From Flavobacteriaceae bacterium R38 (GTDB lineage: Bacteria > Bacteroidota > Bacteroidia > Flavobacteriales > Flavobacteriaceae): a stretch of 64,000 nucleotides of DNA. Below, one piece after another: positions 35,540 to 43,170 of the stretch (positions are counted from its first letter, which is position 1; every line of letters starts with the position of its first letter). The notes beneath the pieces were generated by a model. It did no database searches. It was not told where the DNA came from and was given only the letters and a program-made list of their open reading frames with translations. A program made the translations under genes and the position numbers. The stretch is from NCBI GenBank assembly GCA_009901575.1, contig WXYP01000002.1, forward strand, positions 62,001 through 126,000. Direction: 5' to 3'.

Positions 35540-36049
35540 ATGAACCAAGCTGATTTTTTAAATATTATAGTGCCTTTTAAAGACAAGGTGTTTAGATTGG
35601 CAAAACGGTTATTAGTGTCTAACCAGGAAGCTGAAGATGCTACACAAGAAGTTCTGTTAAAATTATGGTCGAAGAAAGAACAGATAGGGGAGTATAATAA
35701 TGTGGAGGCTTTTACAATGACGATGACCAAAAATTTTTGTTTAGATCGTTTAAAATCGAAACAAGCAAACAATTTGAAGCTGGTACATAGTAATTATCAG
35801 GATGAAAACACATCACTTCAAAAGCAAGTTGAGGCAGAAGATAGTATTAGTTGGGTGTCCAAAATCATGGAAACGTTACCAGAACAACAAAAAATGGTAT
35901 TACAACTAAGAGATATAGAACAATACGAATATAAAGAAATAGGAGAAATGCTAAATATGAATCCGACAGCGGTAAGAGTAGCACTCTCCAGGGCAAGAAA
36001 AACAGTTAGAGAAGAATTAATTAAAAAACATAACTATGGAGTTAGCTAA
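35540..36049 (+). CDS. ECF-type RNA polymerase sigma factor
   Basis: A 169-residue extracytoplasmic-function sigma factor. Region 2 covers about 10-75 (KRLLVSNQEAEDATQEVLLKLW), and region 4 about 110-160 (ETLPEQQKMVLQLRDIEQY, GEMLNMNPTAVRVALSRARK), with a standard helix-turn-helix. It overlaps the next gene, a membrane protein of anti-sigma type, by 14 bases. Three DUF4252 genes follow on the same strand. It probably controls this operon and others, but the stimulus is unknown. Confidence 0.95.
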   Translation: MNQADFLNIIVPFKDKVFRLAKRLLVSNQEAEDATQEVLLKLWSKKEQIGEYNNVEAFTMTMTKNFCLDRLKSKQANNLKLVHSNYQDENTSLQKQVEAEDSISWVSKIMETLPEQQKMVLQLRDIEQYEYKEIGEMLNMNPTAVRVALSRARKTVREELIKKHNYGVS

Positions 36050-36473
36050 CATAGAAAAATTATTAGAAAAGTATTTTGAGGCTAAAACAACCATTTTGGA
36101 AGAGAAAACTTTACAGGAGTATTTCTCACAAGAAGAGGTAGCCCCTCATTTGGAAGATTATAAATCGTTGTTTCAATACTTTTCAATTGCTAAAGAAGAA
36201 CAGTTCACCAAACACGTTCCATTAAAAACTAAGAGAAATTATTACAAATGGATTTCTGTGGCAGCGGTGGCAGTTTTAGTACTTGGCGTTTATTTTGGGA
36301 ATCAACCTTCTAAAGGAGGAGGTATTGATCCTCAGGAGAGAATAGCAGCAGAACGTGCATATCAGGAAACAAAGAGAGCACTGGCTATGATCTCACAAAA
36401 TTTAAATAAAGGAAAAGAAAAGATGCTTTATTTAAATGAATTTGAAAAGACAAAAAATAAAATCTTTAATTAA
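36036..36473 (+). CDS. Putative anti-sigma factor, single-pass membrane protein
   Basis: A 145-residue protein with a cytoplasmic acidic N-terminal part (about 1-65), one transmembrane helix at about 72-89 and a short periplasmic part. The opening LEKYFEAKTTILEEKTLQEYF is common in Bacteroidota proteins encoded behind ECF sigma factors. It overlaps the sigma gene by 14 bases, so the pair is translationally coupled. The assignment as anti-sigma is by position and topology; no zinc anti-sigma motif is present. Confidence 0.7.
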   Translation: MELANIEKLLEKYFEAKTTILEEKTLQEYFSQEEVAPHLEDYKSLFQYFSIAKEEQFTKHVPLKTKRNYYKWISVAAVAVLVLGVYFGNQPSKGGGIDPQERIAAERAYQETKRALAMISQNLNKGKEKMLYLNEFEKTKNKIFN

Positions 36474-36491
36474 AATTTAGAAAGAAAAGTC

Positions 36492-37028
36492 ATGAGAAAA
36501 TTAATTTTAATAACGTTATTTATTGTTACTCCATTAGTAACATTTGGACAATCAATTTTTGATAAGTTTGAAGATTCAGATGATGTTACAACTGTAGTAG
36601 TAACCAAAAAAATGTTTGATCTTTTTTCCAGGATATCTTCTGATGATCCGGATACAAAAGATGCTATGGAAATGATCAAAAGCTTAACCGGGTTAAAAAT
36701 ATTTACTACGGAAAGCAAATCTGTAGCAGCAGACATGAAAGCTACAGTAGACAGATACCTTAAAAGCTCTTCCCTTGATGAGTTAATGAGAGTTAAAGAT
36801 GAAGATGTAAATGTGAAGTTTTACATCAAAGAAGGAAGAGATGCAGATCATGTAAAAGAGTTATTGATGTTTGTTACAGGAATCAAAGATGTAGAAGCCA
36901 ACGGGAAAAAAATTGAAACTGTATTGCTTACTCTAACAGGAGATATCGATTTAAACAGGATTAGTTCTTTAATGGAACAAATGGATTTACCTTCAGAATT
37001 AGGTAATGTCAATAAGAGAAAAAACTAA
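36492..37028 (+). CDS. DUF4252 family secreted protein, paralogue 1
   Basis: A 178-residue protein with a signal peptide ending TFGQS (about 1-18). The DUF4252 domain shows DELMRVKDEDVNVKFYIKEG and ELLMFVTGIKDVE. No biochemical function is established for the family, which is largely confined to Bacteroidota. It is the first of three neighbouring DUF4252 genes behind the sigma/anti-sigma pair. Paralogue 2 shares nearly the same central segment, so this looks like a recent tandem duplication. Confidence 0.87.
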   Translation: MRKLILITLFIVTPLVTFGQSIFDKFEDSDDVTTVVVTKKMFDLFSRISSDDPDTKDAMEMIKSLTGLKIFTTESKSVAADMKATVDRYLKSSSLDELMRVKDEDVNVKFYIKEGRDADHVKELLMFVTGIKDVEANGKKIETVLLTLTGDIDLNRISSLMEQMDLPSELGNVNKRKN

Positions 37029-37053
37029 TCTAACCATAATAAACAAACCTAAA

Positions 37054-37090
37054 AAAGCACTGGCGGTTTATATCGAGCAGCCAGTGCTTT
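37054..37090 (+). other. Strong intercistronic hairpin between DUF4252 genes 1 and 2
   Basis: AAAGCACTGGC at 37054-37064 pairs perfectly with GCCAGTGCTTT at 37080-37090, giving an 11-base stem around a 15-base loop. The following bases ATCAATCAAAA are not a T run, so this is not a classical terminator. It may stabilise or process the operon transcript, or attenuate it. Confidence 0.65.
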
Positions 37091-37112
37091 ATCAATCAAA
37101 AGACAATCAATT

Positions 37113-37661
37113 ATGAAAAGAATACTATTAATTGCAATTATAGCAATACTACCATTTGCGGGATTTAGCCAGTCAATTTTTGAGAAATATGAAAGTAATA
37201 ATAAAGTAGGATTTATCAATATCAGCCCTAAAATGATTGAATTGGCAGCTGACATAGGAAAAAATACCAATGATCCTGATGCCAGGAATCTAGCAGATCT
37301 GGCGAAGAGTATAAAAACATTCAAGGTAATGACAACAGAAGATACTGATATCTCTGAAGATATTCATTCATGGGTAAATAGACATTTAAAAAATTCTTCT
37401 TTAGAAGAGTTAATGAGAGTAAGAGATGGAGATACAAATGTAAAAGCTTACATTAGAGAAGGGAGAGATGAAAATCACATTAGTGAATTATTGATGTTTG
37501 TTACCGGAATAGGAAAAGCAAATGTCAATATTAATGGTACAGAATTAGAAACTGTATTAGTATCTTTAACTGGAGATATAGATCTAAGGAAAATAGGAGA
37601 GCTTACTGATAAAATGAATTTACCCGGATCAAAACAATTAAAAAAAGCAACGAAACACTAA
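37113..37661 (+). CDS. DUF4252 family secreted protein, paralogue 2
   Basis: A 182-residue homologue of the preceding protein with a signal peptide ending FSQS and the conserved SLEELMRVRDGDTNVKAYIR and ELLMFVTGI segments. It has the same order of alpha and beta elements as paralogue 1. The 84-base gap from paralogue 1 contains a strong hairpin. Function is unknown. The retained duplicates suggest either dosage or small functional differences. Confidence 0.87.
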   Translation: MKRILLIAIIAILPFAGFSQSIFEKYESNNKVGFINISPKMIELAADIGKNTNDPDARNLADLAKSIKTFKVMTTEDTDISEDIHSWVNRHLKNSSLEELMRVRDGDTNVKAYIREGRDENHISELLMFVTGIGKANVNINGTELETVLVSLTGDIDLRKIGELTDKMNLPGSKQLKKATKH

Positions 37662-37715
37662 AAGTAAAGTGTTAATAAATTTGATCTGATATCAATAATA
37701 TTTAAAAAACAACAG

Positions 37716-38261
37716 ATGAAAAAATTAAGATATTTTGCAGGGATACTGTTTCTTTTAGGGATAATGATTTCCTGTAATAACGGACAAAGCTTGCAACAAT
37801 ATTTTGTAGATGGAGCAGATGACAGGGATTTTATTTCGGCAGATTTATCAACTAGCCTTTTAAATCTCTCTGAAGTAGATTTGACATCTGAGCAAAAAGA
37901 AGCATACGAATCGTTGAAAAAAATTAACGTTCTGGCCTATAGACTGACAGGAGAAAACAAAGCTGAGTATGACGTTGAAAGAGCTAAAGTCAGAGAAATT
38001 TTGAAACAACCAAAGTACCAGGACCTAATGAAGGTTAACAGCGGAACAGTGAAAGCCAGTATTAAATATTTAGGAGATGATGATGCTATTGATGAGGTCA
38101 TTATTTTTGGCACAGATAAGCAGTATGGTTTTGCATTGATACGTGTTTTAGGAGACGATATGAAACCAGAGAGTGTTTCAGAGCTGATAGCAGTGATACA
38201 ACAATCTAATTTTCAGGGAGGAGAAGGATTGAGTCAGTTAGGGAATTTACTGGGAAGGTAA
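37716..38261 (+). CDS. DUF4252 family lipoprotein, paralogue 3
   Basis: A 181-residue lipoprotein with lipobox IMISC (Cys20). The DUF4252 domain is more divergent: YQDLMKVNSGTVKASIKYLG and EVIIFGTDKQYGFALIRVLG can be matched to the same blocks in paralogues 1 and 2. Being a lipoprotein, it is probably membrane anchored while the other two are soluble or surface exported. It closes the ECF operon and is followed by a terminator. Confidence 0.82.
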   Translation: MKKLRYFAGILFLLGIMISCNNGQSLQQYFVDGADDRDFISADLSTSLLNLSEVDLTSEQKEAYESLKKINVLAYRLTGENKAEYDVERAKVREILKQPKYQDLMKVNSGTVKASIKYLGDDDAIDEVIIFGTDKQYGFALIRVLGDDMKPESVSELIAVIQQSNFQGGEGLSQLGNLLGR

Positions 38262-38281
38262 AAATTAAAAATAATAGGAAT

Positions 38282-38316
38282 AAAAAACCTCACGATAAGT
38301 GAGGTTTTTTATTTTA
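38282..38316. terminator. Terminator after the ECF/DUF4252 operon
   Basis: AAAAAACCTCAC and GTGAGGTTTTTT form a stem around GATAA with A and T runs on both sides. It lies 20 bases after the DUF4252-3 stop and 40 bases from the end of the convergent small gene, so it can serve both strands. Confidence 0.9.
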
Positions 38317-38355
38317 ATTTAAATAGATCGTTATTTTACGATCTTATATGTTAAT

Positions 38356-38520
38356 TCAAATATCTTTTTTGTATTTGAGAAAAATGCTGACTATTAGAAA
38401 GAGAATAGCAATACCTAAGATGATACCGTTGCCATCTATCCCGCTTATTTTAAAAAATATTCCTAAAATAAACCCCAGAACTGCAATTATTGCAAACGCT
38501 ATCAGGACTTTCTTTTTCAT
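38356..38520 (-). CDS. Small membrane protein (54 aa) coupled to purB
   Basis: Reading the minus strand gives a 54-residue protein. It has a basic start MKKKVLIAFA, a first hydrophobic helix (about 5-22), a short KISGIDGNG turn, a second helix (about 32-47) and a basic end KYKKDI. It is a helical hairpin typical of small Flavobacterial membrane proteins. The ATG overlaps the purB stop by one base (TAATG), so translation is coupled to purB. An opposite-strand ORF of 69 codons over the same bases looks non-coding. The function is unknown. Confidence 0.7.
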   Translation of the reverse strand: MKKKVLIAFAIIAVLGFILGIFFKISGIDGNGIILGIAILFLIVSIFLKYKKDI

Positions 38521-39863
38521 TAAATACCAGTGTAATTACTTGGTGAAATATTTTTAAGTTCTTGTTTTATTTCTTCGGATATCTCTAACGTATCAATAAA
38601 ATTAGCAATAGACTGTTGTGTAATACTTTCGTTTGTCCTTGTTAATCCTTTTAAAGCTTCATACGGATTAGGGTATCCTTCTCGTCTTAAAATAGTTTGA
38701 ATAGCTTCTGCTACAACAGCCCAATTGTTTTCCAGGTCTTCTTCAAACTTTTCTTTGTTTAAAAGTAATTTATTTAAACCTTTTAAAGTAGATTCAAACC
38801 CAATTAATGTGTGCCCAATAGGAACTCCGACGTTTCTCAATACGGTACTATCAGTTAAATCACGTTGTAATCTTGAAACAGGAAGTTTTGAAGATAAGTG
38901 CTCAAAAAGTGCGTTGGCGATCCCTAAGTTACCTTCAGAGTTTTCAAAATCAATAGGGTTTACTTTGTGTGGCATTGCAGAAGATCCCACTTCTCCTTTT
39001 TTGATTTTTTGTTTAAAATATTCCATAGAGATATAGGTCCAAATGTCCCTGTCAAAATCAATAAGAATAGTGTTTATTCTTTTGAGTCCGTCAAAAATCC
39101 CCGCAAGATGATCATAATGCTCGATCTGCGTGGTTGGAAATGAATGGTGAAGGCCTAGCTTTTCTTCTACAAATCCTTTTCCAAAGGCTTTCCAGTCTAT
39201 TGACGGATATGCAACTTTGTGTGCATTAAAGTTTCCTGTAGCTCCTCCAAACTTAGCTGCGAATGGAATTTCCTGTAATAACTTCACTTGTTCTTCTATA
39301 CGAGTCACAAAAACCTGGATTTCTTTCCCAAGCCTGGTAGGAGAAGCTGGTTGTCCGTGAGTTCTTGCCAGCATGGATATTTCACTCCATTCGTTTGCCT
39401 GTTCTTTAAGTTTATCTAAAACAGCAACCAGCAATGGCATATATACCTGCTGTAAAGCATCTTTTACAGATAAAGGAACTGCTGTATTGTTAATATCCTG
39501 TGATGTAAGTCCGAAATGAATAAACTCTTTGTATTGAGAAATATCTAGTGCATCAAATTTCTCTTTGATAAAATATTCAACAGCTTTTACATCGTGATTA
39601 GTTGTCTTTTCAATTTCCTTTATGGAAATAGCATCATCAGAAGAAAAATCGGTATAAATACTTCTTAAATCATCGTATAAAGAACTGTCAAAATCGTTTA
39701 ATTGAGGTAAAGGGATATTGCATAACGCAATAAAATATTCAATTTCAACAAGTACTCTGTATTTAATAAGCGCTTCTTCAGAAAAAAAAGAAGCAAGTGT
39801 TTGTGTTTTACTTCTGTAACGGCCGTCTATAGGCGAGATAGCATTTAACGCTGAAAGTTCCAT
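38520..39863 (-). CDS. purB: Adenylosuccinate lyase
   Basis: PurB, which splits SAICAR to AICAR and adenylosuccinate to AMP in purine synthesis. The start at ATG 39863 gives 447 residues beginning MELSALNAISPIDGRYR. A longer reading from a TTG at 39890 is unlikely because a TATCTTTG promoter box overlaps it. Family motifs include TSQDINNTAV-like HFGLTSQDINN, RTHGQPASPT, and the mobile signature loop GSSAMPHKVNPIDFEN with the catalytic Ser. The length fits the class that includes Escherichia coli PurB. Downstream lies a one-base-overlapping small membrane protein gene. Confidence 0.97.
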   Translation of the reverse strand: MELSALNAISPIDGRYRSKTQTLASFFSEEALIKYRVLVEIEYFIALCNIPLPQLNDFDSSLYDDLRSIYTDFSSDDAISIKEIEKTTNHDVKAVEYFIKEKFDALDISQYKEFIHFGLTSQDINNTAVPLSVKDALQQVYMPLLVAVLDKLKEQANEWSEISMLARTHGQPASPTRLGKEIQVFVTRIEEQVKLLQEIPFAAKFGGATGNFNAHKVAYPSIDWKAFGKGFVEEKLGLHHSFPTTQIEHYDHLAGIFDGLKRINTILIDFDRDIWTYISMEYFKQKIKKGEVGSSAMPHKVNPIDFENSEGNLGIANALFEHLSSKLPVSRLQRDLTDSTVLRNVGVPIGHTLIGFESTLKGLNKLLLNKEKFEEDLENNWAVVAEAIQTILRREGYPNPYEALKGLTRTNESITQQSIANFIDTLEISEEIKQELKNISPSNYTGI

Positions 39864-39881
39864 AAGGATGTTGTTTTTAAC

Positions 39882-39900
39882 AAGCGGCAAAGATACTTTT
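39882..39900 (-). promoter_or_regulatory. purB promoter core shared with the DEAD-box helicase gene
   Basis: On the minus strand the core is AAAAGTATCTTTGCCGCTT, containing TATCTTTG (39895-39888) and a GC-rich discriminator. The same 19 bases occur at 55205-55223 before the DEAD-box helicase gene. A clear -33 TTTG is not seen in either. Confidence 0.6.
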
Positions 39901-40330
39901 TATCTGTTTAAAATTTAAGCTTAGATGGTAGAATTTTAAAGTTTCAAGACTCAAAAACCAAACACAAGTTTCAAAAATTATTCTTTTGACATTAATATTC
40001 ATTTGATCATTGAATTTGAATTTTGATTATTGACTTTTCAAAAATCTCAAATTTCAAAATACAATTTTCAAGGATATTTTTTATTAATGACTACAGGTCA
40101 TGCATTTAGAATAAAATATGTTAATCTGCCTGAACAGAACGGGAAAGTTAGAATGAATTTCATGAATTAGAATGTTAGCATAAATGAAATTAGTGTATAG
40201 AATCAAATTTTTGATTTCTTAACTAGTTCTCGATATAATTTTCTGTCGAAAGTCATTCGAATTGATATTAAGCTATATCAAATAAATCTAAATGTACAAT
40301 GAACAGTAATTAATTATTTGACCATTAAAA
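39901..40330. other. Gene-free AT-rich stretch, about 430 bp
   Basis: No convincing ORF on either strand. It contains many near-repeats of TTCAAAA and TTTGAATTTTGA type (about 39940-40075) and a weak ATGAC/GTCAT palindrome near 40087-40101. The composition resembles the flanks of the composite repeats elsewhere, but I cannot define a unit. Confidence 0.5.
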
Positions 40331-40393
40331 TTTTAAAACACACTTCAACAATTCATCAATTTATCAACTCAACAATTCATCAATTTTATACAA
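40331..40393 (+). repeat. Degenerate tandem repeat at a gene 3' end
   Basis: CAACAATTCATCAATTTAT is followed by a second imperfect copy CAACAATTCATCAATTTTAT, about 22-24 bases apart (40346-40390). The array ends just before the TAA stop of the minus-strand gene at 40394. Its placement matches the other tandem arrays, though the unit differs. Confidence 0.65.
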
Positions 40394-40963
40394 TTAAGCT
40401 GATTTCTCTATTTGCTTGAGAATATCTCTGGCTGCTGCTTTGTATGCTGCCGAATGCTTAGCGTAATCTTTTTCCAGGGTTAATTTTAGTTCGGGATATA
40501 TCCAATCAAATTGTTTCCCAAGTAAAAACAGCGATCGCATGGCATATGCTTTGACTGCAACTTTTTGATTACTAATGAGCCAATCGAAATTTGCTTCAGC
40601 AAAACGTTCTAAAACATTATCACTAAGATTATCTTTTATAAGGGGTGTTCCTTTTTTAATAGATGCAATACACAGGAGTTGAATAATTTTTGCGATGGGA
40701 CGTATAGCTGAATCCTTTTTAAACTTAGGCAAGTTTAATGAGAACTCAGATATATGAGGTAATAACCATTCTAATTTTTTATAACTGACAAATTCCAGAA
40801 TCCAACATGCCCTGCTGGATACATCATTGTCGAATTCAAAACAAATGCTCAATAGTGTAGGATATAAGCTAGGGTCTGCAAGAACTTCATCTGCTAATCT
40901 TGATCGTGTTTCTCTGTAGGCTTTTAGGCTTTCAAGCTCTCTTTTAAAATCGTTTTGATTCAC
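40394..40963 (-). CDS. Helical-repeat (HEAT-like) hypothetical protein
   Basis: A 189-residue soluble, almost wholly alpha-helical protein whose segments (SRACWILEFVSYKKLEWLLPHI; KAYAMRSLFLLGKQFDWIYPEL) read like HEAT or armadillo repeats. No catalytic motif is seen. It lies upstream of purB on the same strand but separated by over 500 bases of repeat-rich DNA, so co-transcription is doubtful. It is divergent from the DUF1028 gene with only 40 bases between starts. Function is unknown; a protein-binding role is typical for such repeats. Confidence 0.75.
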   Translation of the reverse strand: MNQNDFKRELESLKAYRETRSRLADEVLADPSLYPTLLSICFEFDNDVSSRACWILEFVSYKKLEWLLPHISEFSLNLPKFKKDSAIRPIAKIIQLLCIASIKKGTPLIKDNLSDNVLERFAEANFDWLISNQKVAVKAYAMRSLFLLGKQFDWIYPELKLTLEKDYAKHSAAYKAAARDILKQIEKSA

Positions 40964-41003
40964 ATTTTAAAATTGTAAATTCGTTCATTAAATATAGAAA
41001 ATA

Positions 41004-41987
41004 ATGAAGAATCTTTTTTTAACTTTTTTAGTTGCTGTGATGAGCGGACCAATTTCTGCACAATTTTATAAAAAAGACCAGCCTTTTGCGCATACTTATT
41101 CTATTGTAGCGAGAGACACTGTTACAGGTGAAATGGGAGTAGCTGTCCAATCACATTGGTTTTCTGTAGGTACAGGAGTAACATGGGGTAAATCTGGAGT
41201 AGGAGTAGTGGCTACACAGTCTTTTACGAATCCGTCTTTTGGACCACGCGGACTTCAATTGTTAGAAAACGGATTAACAGCAGAACTGGCTGTAAATGCT
41301 TTAATAGAAGTAGATGAAGCAAGAGGAGTACGACAATTAGCTATTCTTGACGCCAACGGTAATGTTGCAGCCCACACAGGCAAAGACTGTATAGAAGCAG
41401 CAGGACATTATGTAGGGAATAATTTTTCGGTACAAGCTAATCTAATGGAAAAAGCTACCGTCTGGCCTGCAATGGCAAAAGCATTTGAAGAAACTAAAGG
41501 CTCATTAGCAGAGCGTATGCTGGCAGCATTAGAAGCTGCACAAGCAGAAGGGGGCGATATAAGAGGAAAGCAATCTGCTGCATTAATGGTAGTTGGAAAA
41601 GAAGATACTGGAAATGAATGGGATGATAAGTTAGTAGATTTACGTGTGGACGACCATGAAACTCCATTAAAAGAATTGAGACGTTTATTAACAGTACAAC
41701 AAGCTTATGAATTTATGAATGCCGGGGATGTAGCTGTTGAAAAAGGGGATATCAAAGGCGCAAAAGAGATGTATCAAAAAGCGCAACAGTTGAATCCGGA
41801 TAATATCGAAATGAAATATTGGTATGCTGTTACTTTGGTTAATAATAAGGAGTTTGCAGAAGCAAAATCGATTTTCAAAAAAGTTTTTGACAAAGATAAA
41901 AACTGGCAAGCGTTGTTGAAGAGGTTAAAAAAAGTAAATCTTTTACAAGTTACAGAGAGTCAGCTTAAAGAACTGGAAAGATTATGA
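41004..41987 (+). CDS. DUF1028 family protein with C-terminal TPR segment
   Basis: A 327-residue secreted protein with a signal peptide (about 1-20). A DUF1028 domain (about 25-230) follows, recognised by YSIVARDTVTGEMGVAVQSH, WGKSGVGVVATQSF and DPSFG-like NPSFGPRGLQLL. DUF1028 has an Ntn-hydrolase-like fold with no agreed substrate. The C-terminal part (about 235-327) has TPR-like helices, such as GDIKGAKEMYQKAQQLNPDN. Its stop overlaps the next gene (ATGA), so the two are probably coupled. Confidence 0.88.
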   Translation: MKNLFLTFLVAVMSGPISAQFYKKDQPFAHTYSIVARDTVTGEMGVAVQSHWFSVGTGVTWGKSGVGVVATQSFTNPSFGPRGLQLLENGLTAELAVNALIEVDEARGVRQLAILDANGNVAAHTGKDCIEAAGHYVGNNFSVQANLMEKATVWPAMAKAFEETKGSLAERMLAALEAAQAEGGDIRGKQSAALMVVGKEDTGNEWDDKLVDLRVDDHETPLKELRRLLTVQQAYEFMNAGDVAVEKGDIKGAKEMYQKAQQLNPDNIEMKYWYAVTLVNNKEFAEAKSIFKKVFDKDKNWQALLKRLKKVNLLQVTESQLKELERL

Positions 41988-42454
41988 AAAGAACGATAAA
42001 AACAACCTTAATAATCTTATTGGTCGTATTTGTAGTTATGCAATTTATAAGGCCTGAAAAAAATATTTCTGATGTAGTTCCTGCAACCGATTTGATTGTT
42101 GTAACAAAACCTCCAAAAGAAGTACAAGATATCCTAAAAACTTCTTGTTACGATTGTCATTCAAACAATACAAATTACCCGTGGTACAGTAATGTCGCAC
42201 CAATATCATATTGGATATCAGATCATATTAAGCATGGGAAGGGGAATTTAAATTTTTCTGAATGGGATACGTATTCTGTAAAAAAGAAAGCACATAAACT
42301 GGAAGAATTGACAGAAGAGGTTGAAAAGCACGAAATGCCTCTGGAATCCTATTTAAGGATTCATAAAGACGCTAAATTAAGCAATGAGCAAATTGAAACG
42401 TTGACTAACTGGGCAAATAACCTGAGGTTTATTCATCAGTTAGGAGTGAAATAG
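41984..42454 (+). CDS. Haem-binding domain protein, one CXXCH
   Basis: A 156-residue protein with an N-terminal helix (about 7-22) and a Haem_bd domain. The motif CYDCH (Cys55, Cys58, His59) is followed by SNNTNYPWYSNVAPISYWI, characteristic of this Bacteroidota family. It should carry covalently attached haem in the periplasm. It is coupled to the DUF1028 gene by a four-base overlap. Its last 26 bases overlap the 3' end of the convergent sirtuin gene. Redox partners are unknown. Confidence 0.9.
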   Translation: MKRTIKTTLIILLVVFVVMQFIRPEKNISDVVPATDLIVVTKPPKEVQDILKTSCYDCHSNNTNYPWYSNVAPISYWISDHIKHGKGNLNFSEWDTYSVKKKAHKLEELTEEVEKHEMPLESYLRIHKDAKLSNEQIETLTNWANNLRFIHQLGVK

Positions 42455-43115
42455 CTTTAGGAACTCCTATAGTTGCTTTTTCCGGGATGATGATTAAATC
42501 TGCCAGTTCATTTTCTGAAATACTAGGCTTAGGGTCAATAAAATAAATAGGAACCCTGGATTTTCTATAGTGAATAAGACTGGCTGCCGGATACACTTGC
42601 ATTGAAGTACCTATTACAAACAAATAATCTGCAGTTTTTACAATTTCTACTGCCTTTTCAAGTAAAGGAACAGCTTCTCCAAACCAAACTATGTGCGGGC
42701 GTAATTGATGCTGACGTTCACATAAATCTCCAATTTCGATATCGCTTTCCCAGTCATAGACTAAATTTTCGTCAAAAGTACTTCTGGCTTTAAGTAATTC
42801 TCCATGTAAGTGAATTACATTTTTACTTCCTGCTCTTTCATGTAAATCATCTACATTTTGCGTAATTATGGTTACGTGATACTCCTTTTGTAAATCAACC
42901 AAAGCTTTGTGAGCATTATTTGGAGAAACTTTACGCAGTTGACTTCTTCGTTCATTATAAAAATTAAGTACAAGTTCTTTGTTATCATTCCAACCTTTAG
43001 GTGAAGCGACTTCCATGACATCATGCCCTTCCCATAGACCATCTGCATCTCTAAAGGTGTTAATACCACTTTCTGCGCTTATTCCAGCTCCGGTAAGAAC
43101 AACTATTTTTTCCAT
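42429..43115 (-). CDS. NAD-dependent protein deacylase (sirtuin, class III-like)
   Basis: A 228-residue sirtuin. NAD-binding GAGISAESGINTFRDADGLW (about 9-28), TQNVDDLHERAGS and catalytic His104 in HLHGEL are intact, and the FGE motif follows at about 145. Tyr53 and Arg56 (YNER) match the Tyr-xx-Arg pair that confers desuccinylase or demalonylase preference in SIRT5-like enzymes. The usual four zinc cysteines are absent; only Cys132 occurs in that region, as in many Bacteroidota relatives. It overlaps the convergent haem gene by 26 bases. Confidence 0.92.
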   Translation of the reverse strand: MEKIVVLTGAGISAESGINTFRDADGLWEGHDVMEVASPKGWNDNKELVLNFYNERRSQLRKVSPNNAHKALVDLQKEYHVTIITQNVDDLHERAGSKNVIHLHGELLKARSTFDENLVYDWESDIEIGDLCERQHQLRPHIVWFGEAVPLLEKAVEIVKTADYLFVIGTSMQVYPAASLIHYRKSRVPIYFIDPKPSISENELADLIIIPEKATIGVPKAISLLTDE

Positions 43116-43125
43116 ATCTGTCTAT

Positions 43126-43155
43126 TTTGAATGTCTAAGATAACATCTATCTTTG
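43126..43155 (+). promoter_or_regulatory. Promoter of trmH
   Basis: TTTG at 43126-43129, an 18-base spacer and TATCTTTG at 43148-43155 match the Bacteroidota consensus. The predicted start lies only about ten bases before the ATG, so the leader would be very short. Confidence 0.7.
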
Positions 43156-43170
43156 AAAAAACAGCCATAA

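Noticed and set aside
38348-38557. 69-codon plus-strand ORF
   Set aside because: It lies opposite the coupled 54-residue membrane protein and the start of the purB stop region. The minus-strand reading has proper helices and coupling, so the plus one is a shadow.
39864-39890. TTG start adding nine residues to PurB
   Set aside because: The promoter -7 box overlaps this extension, so it is probably not transcribed.
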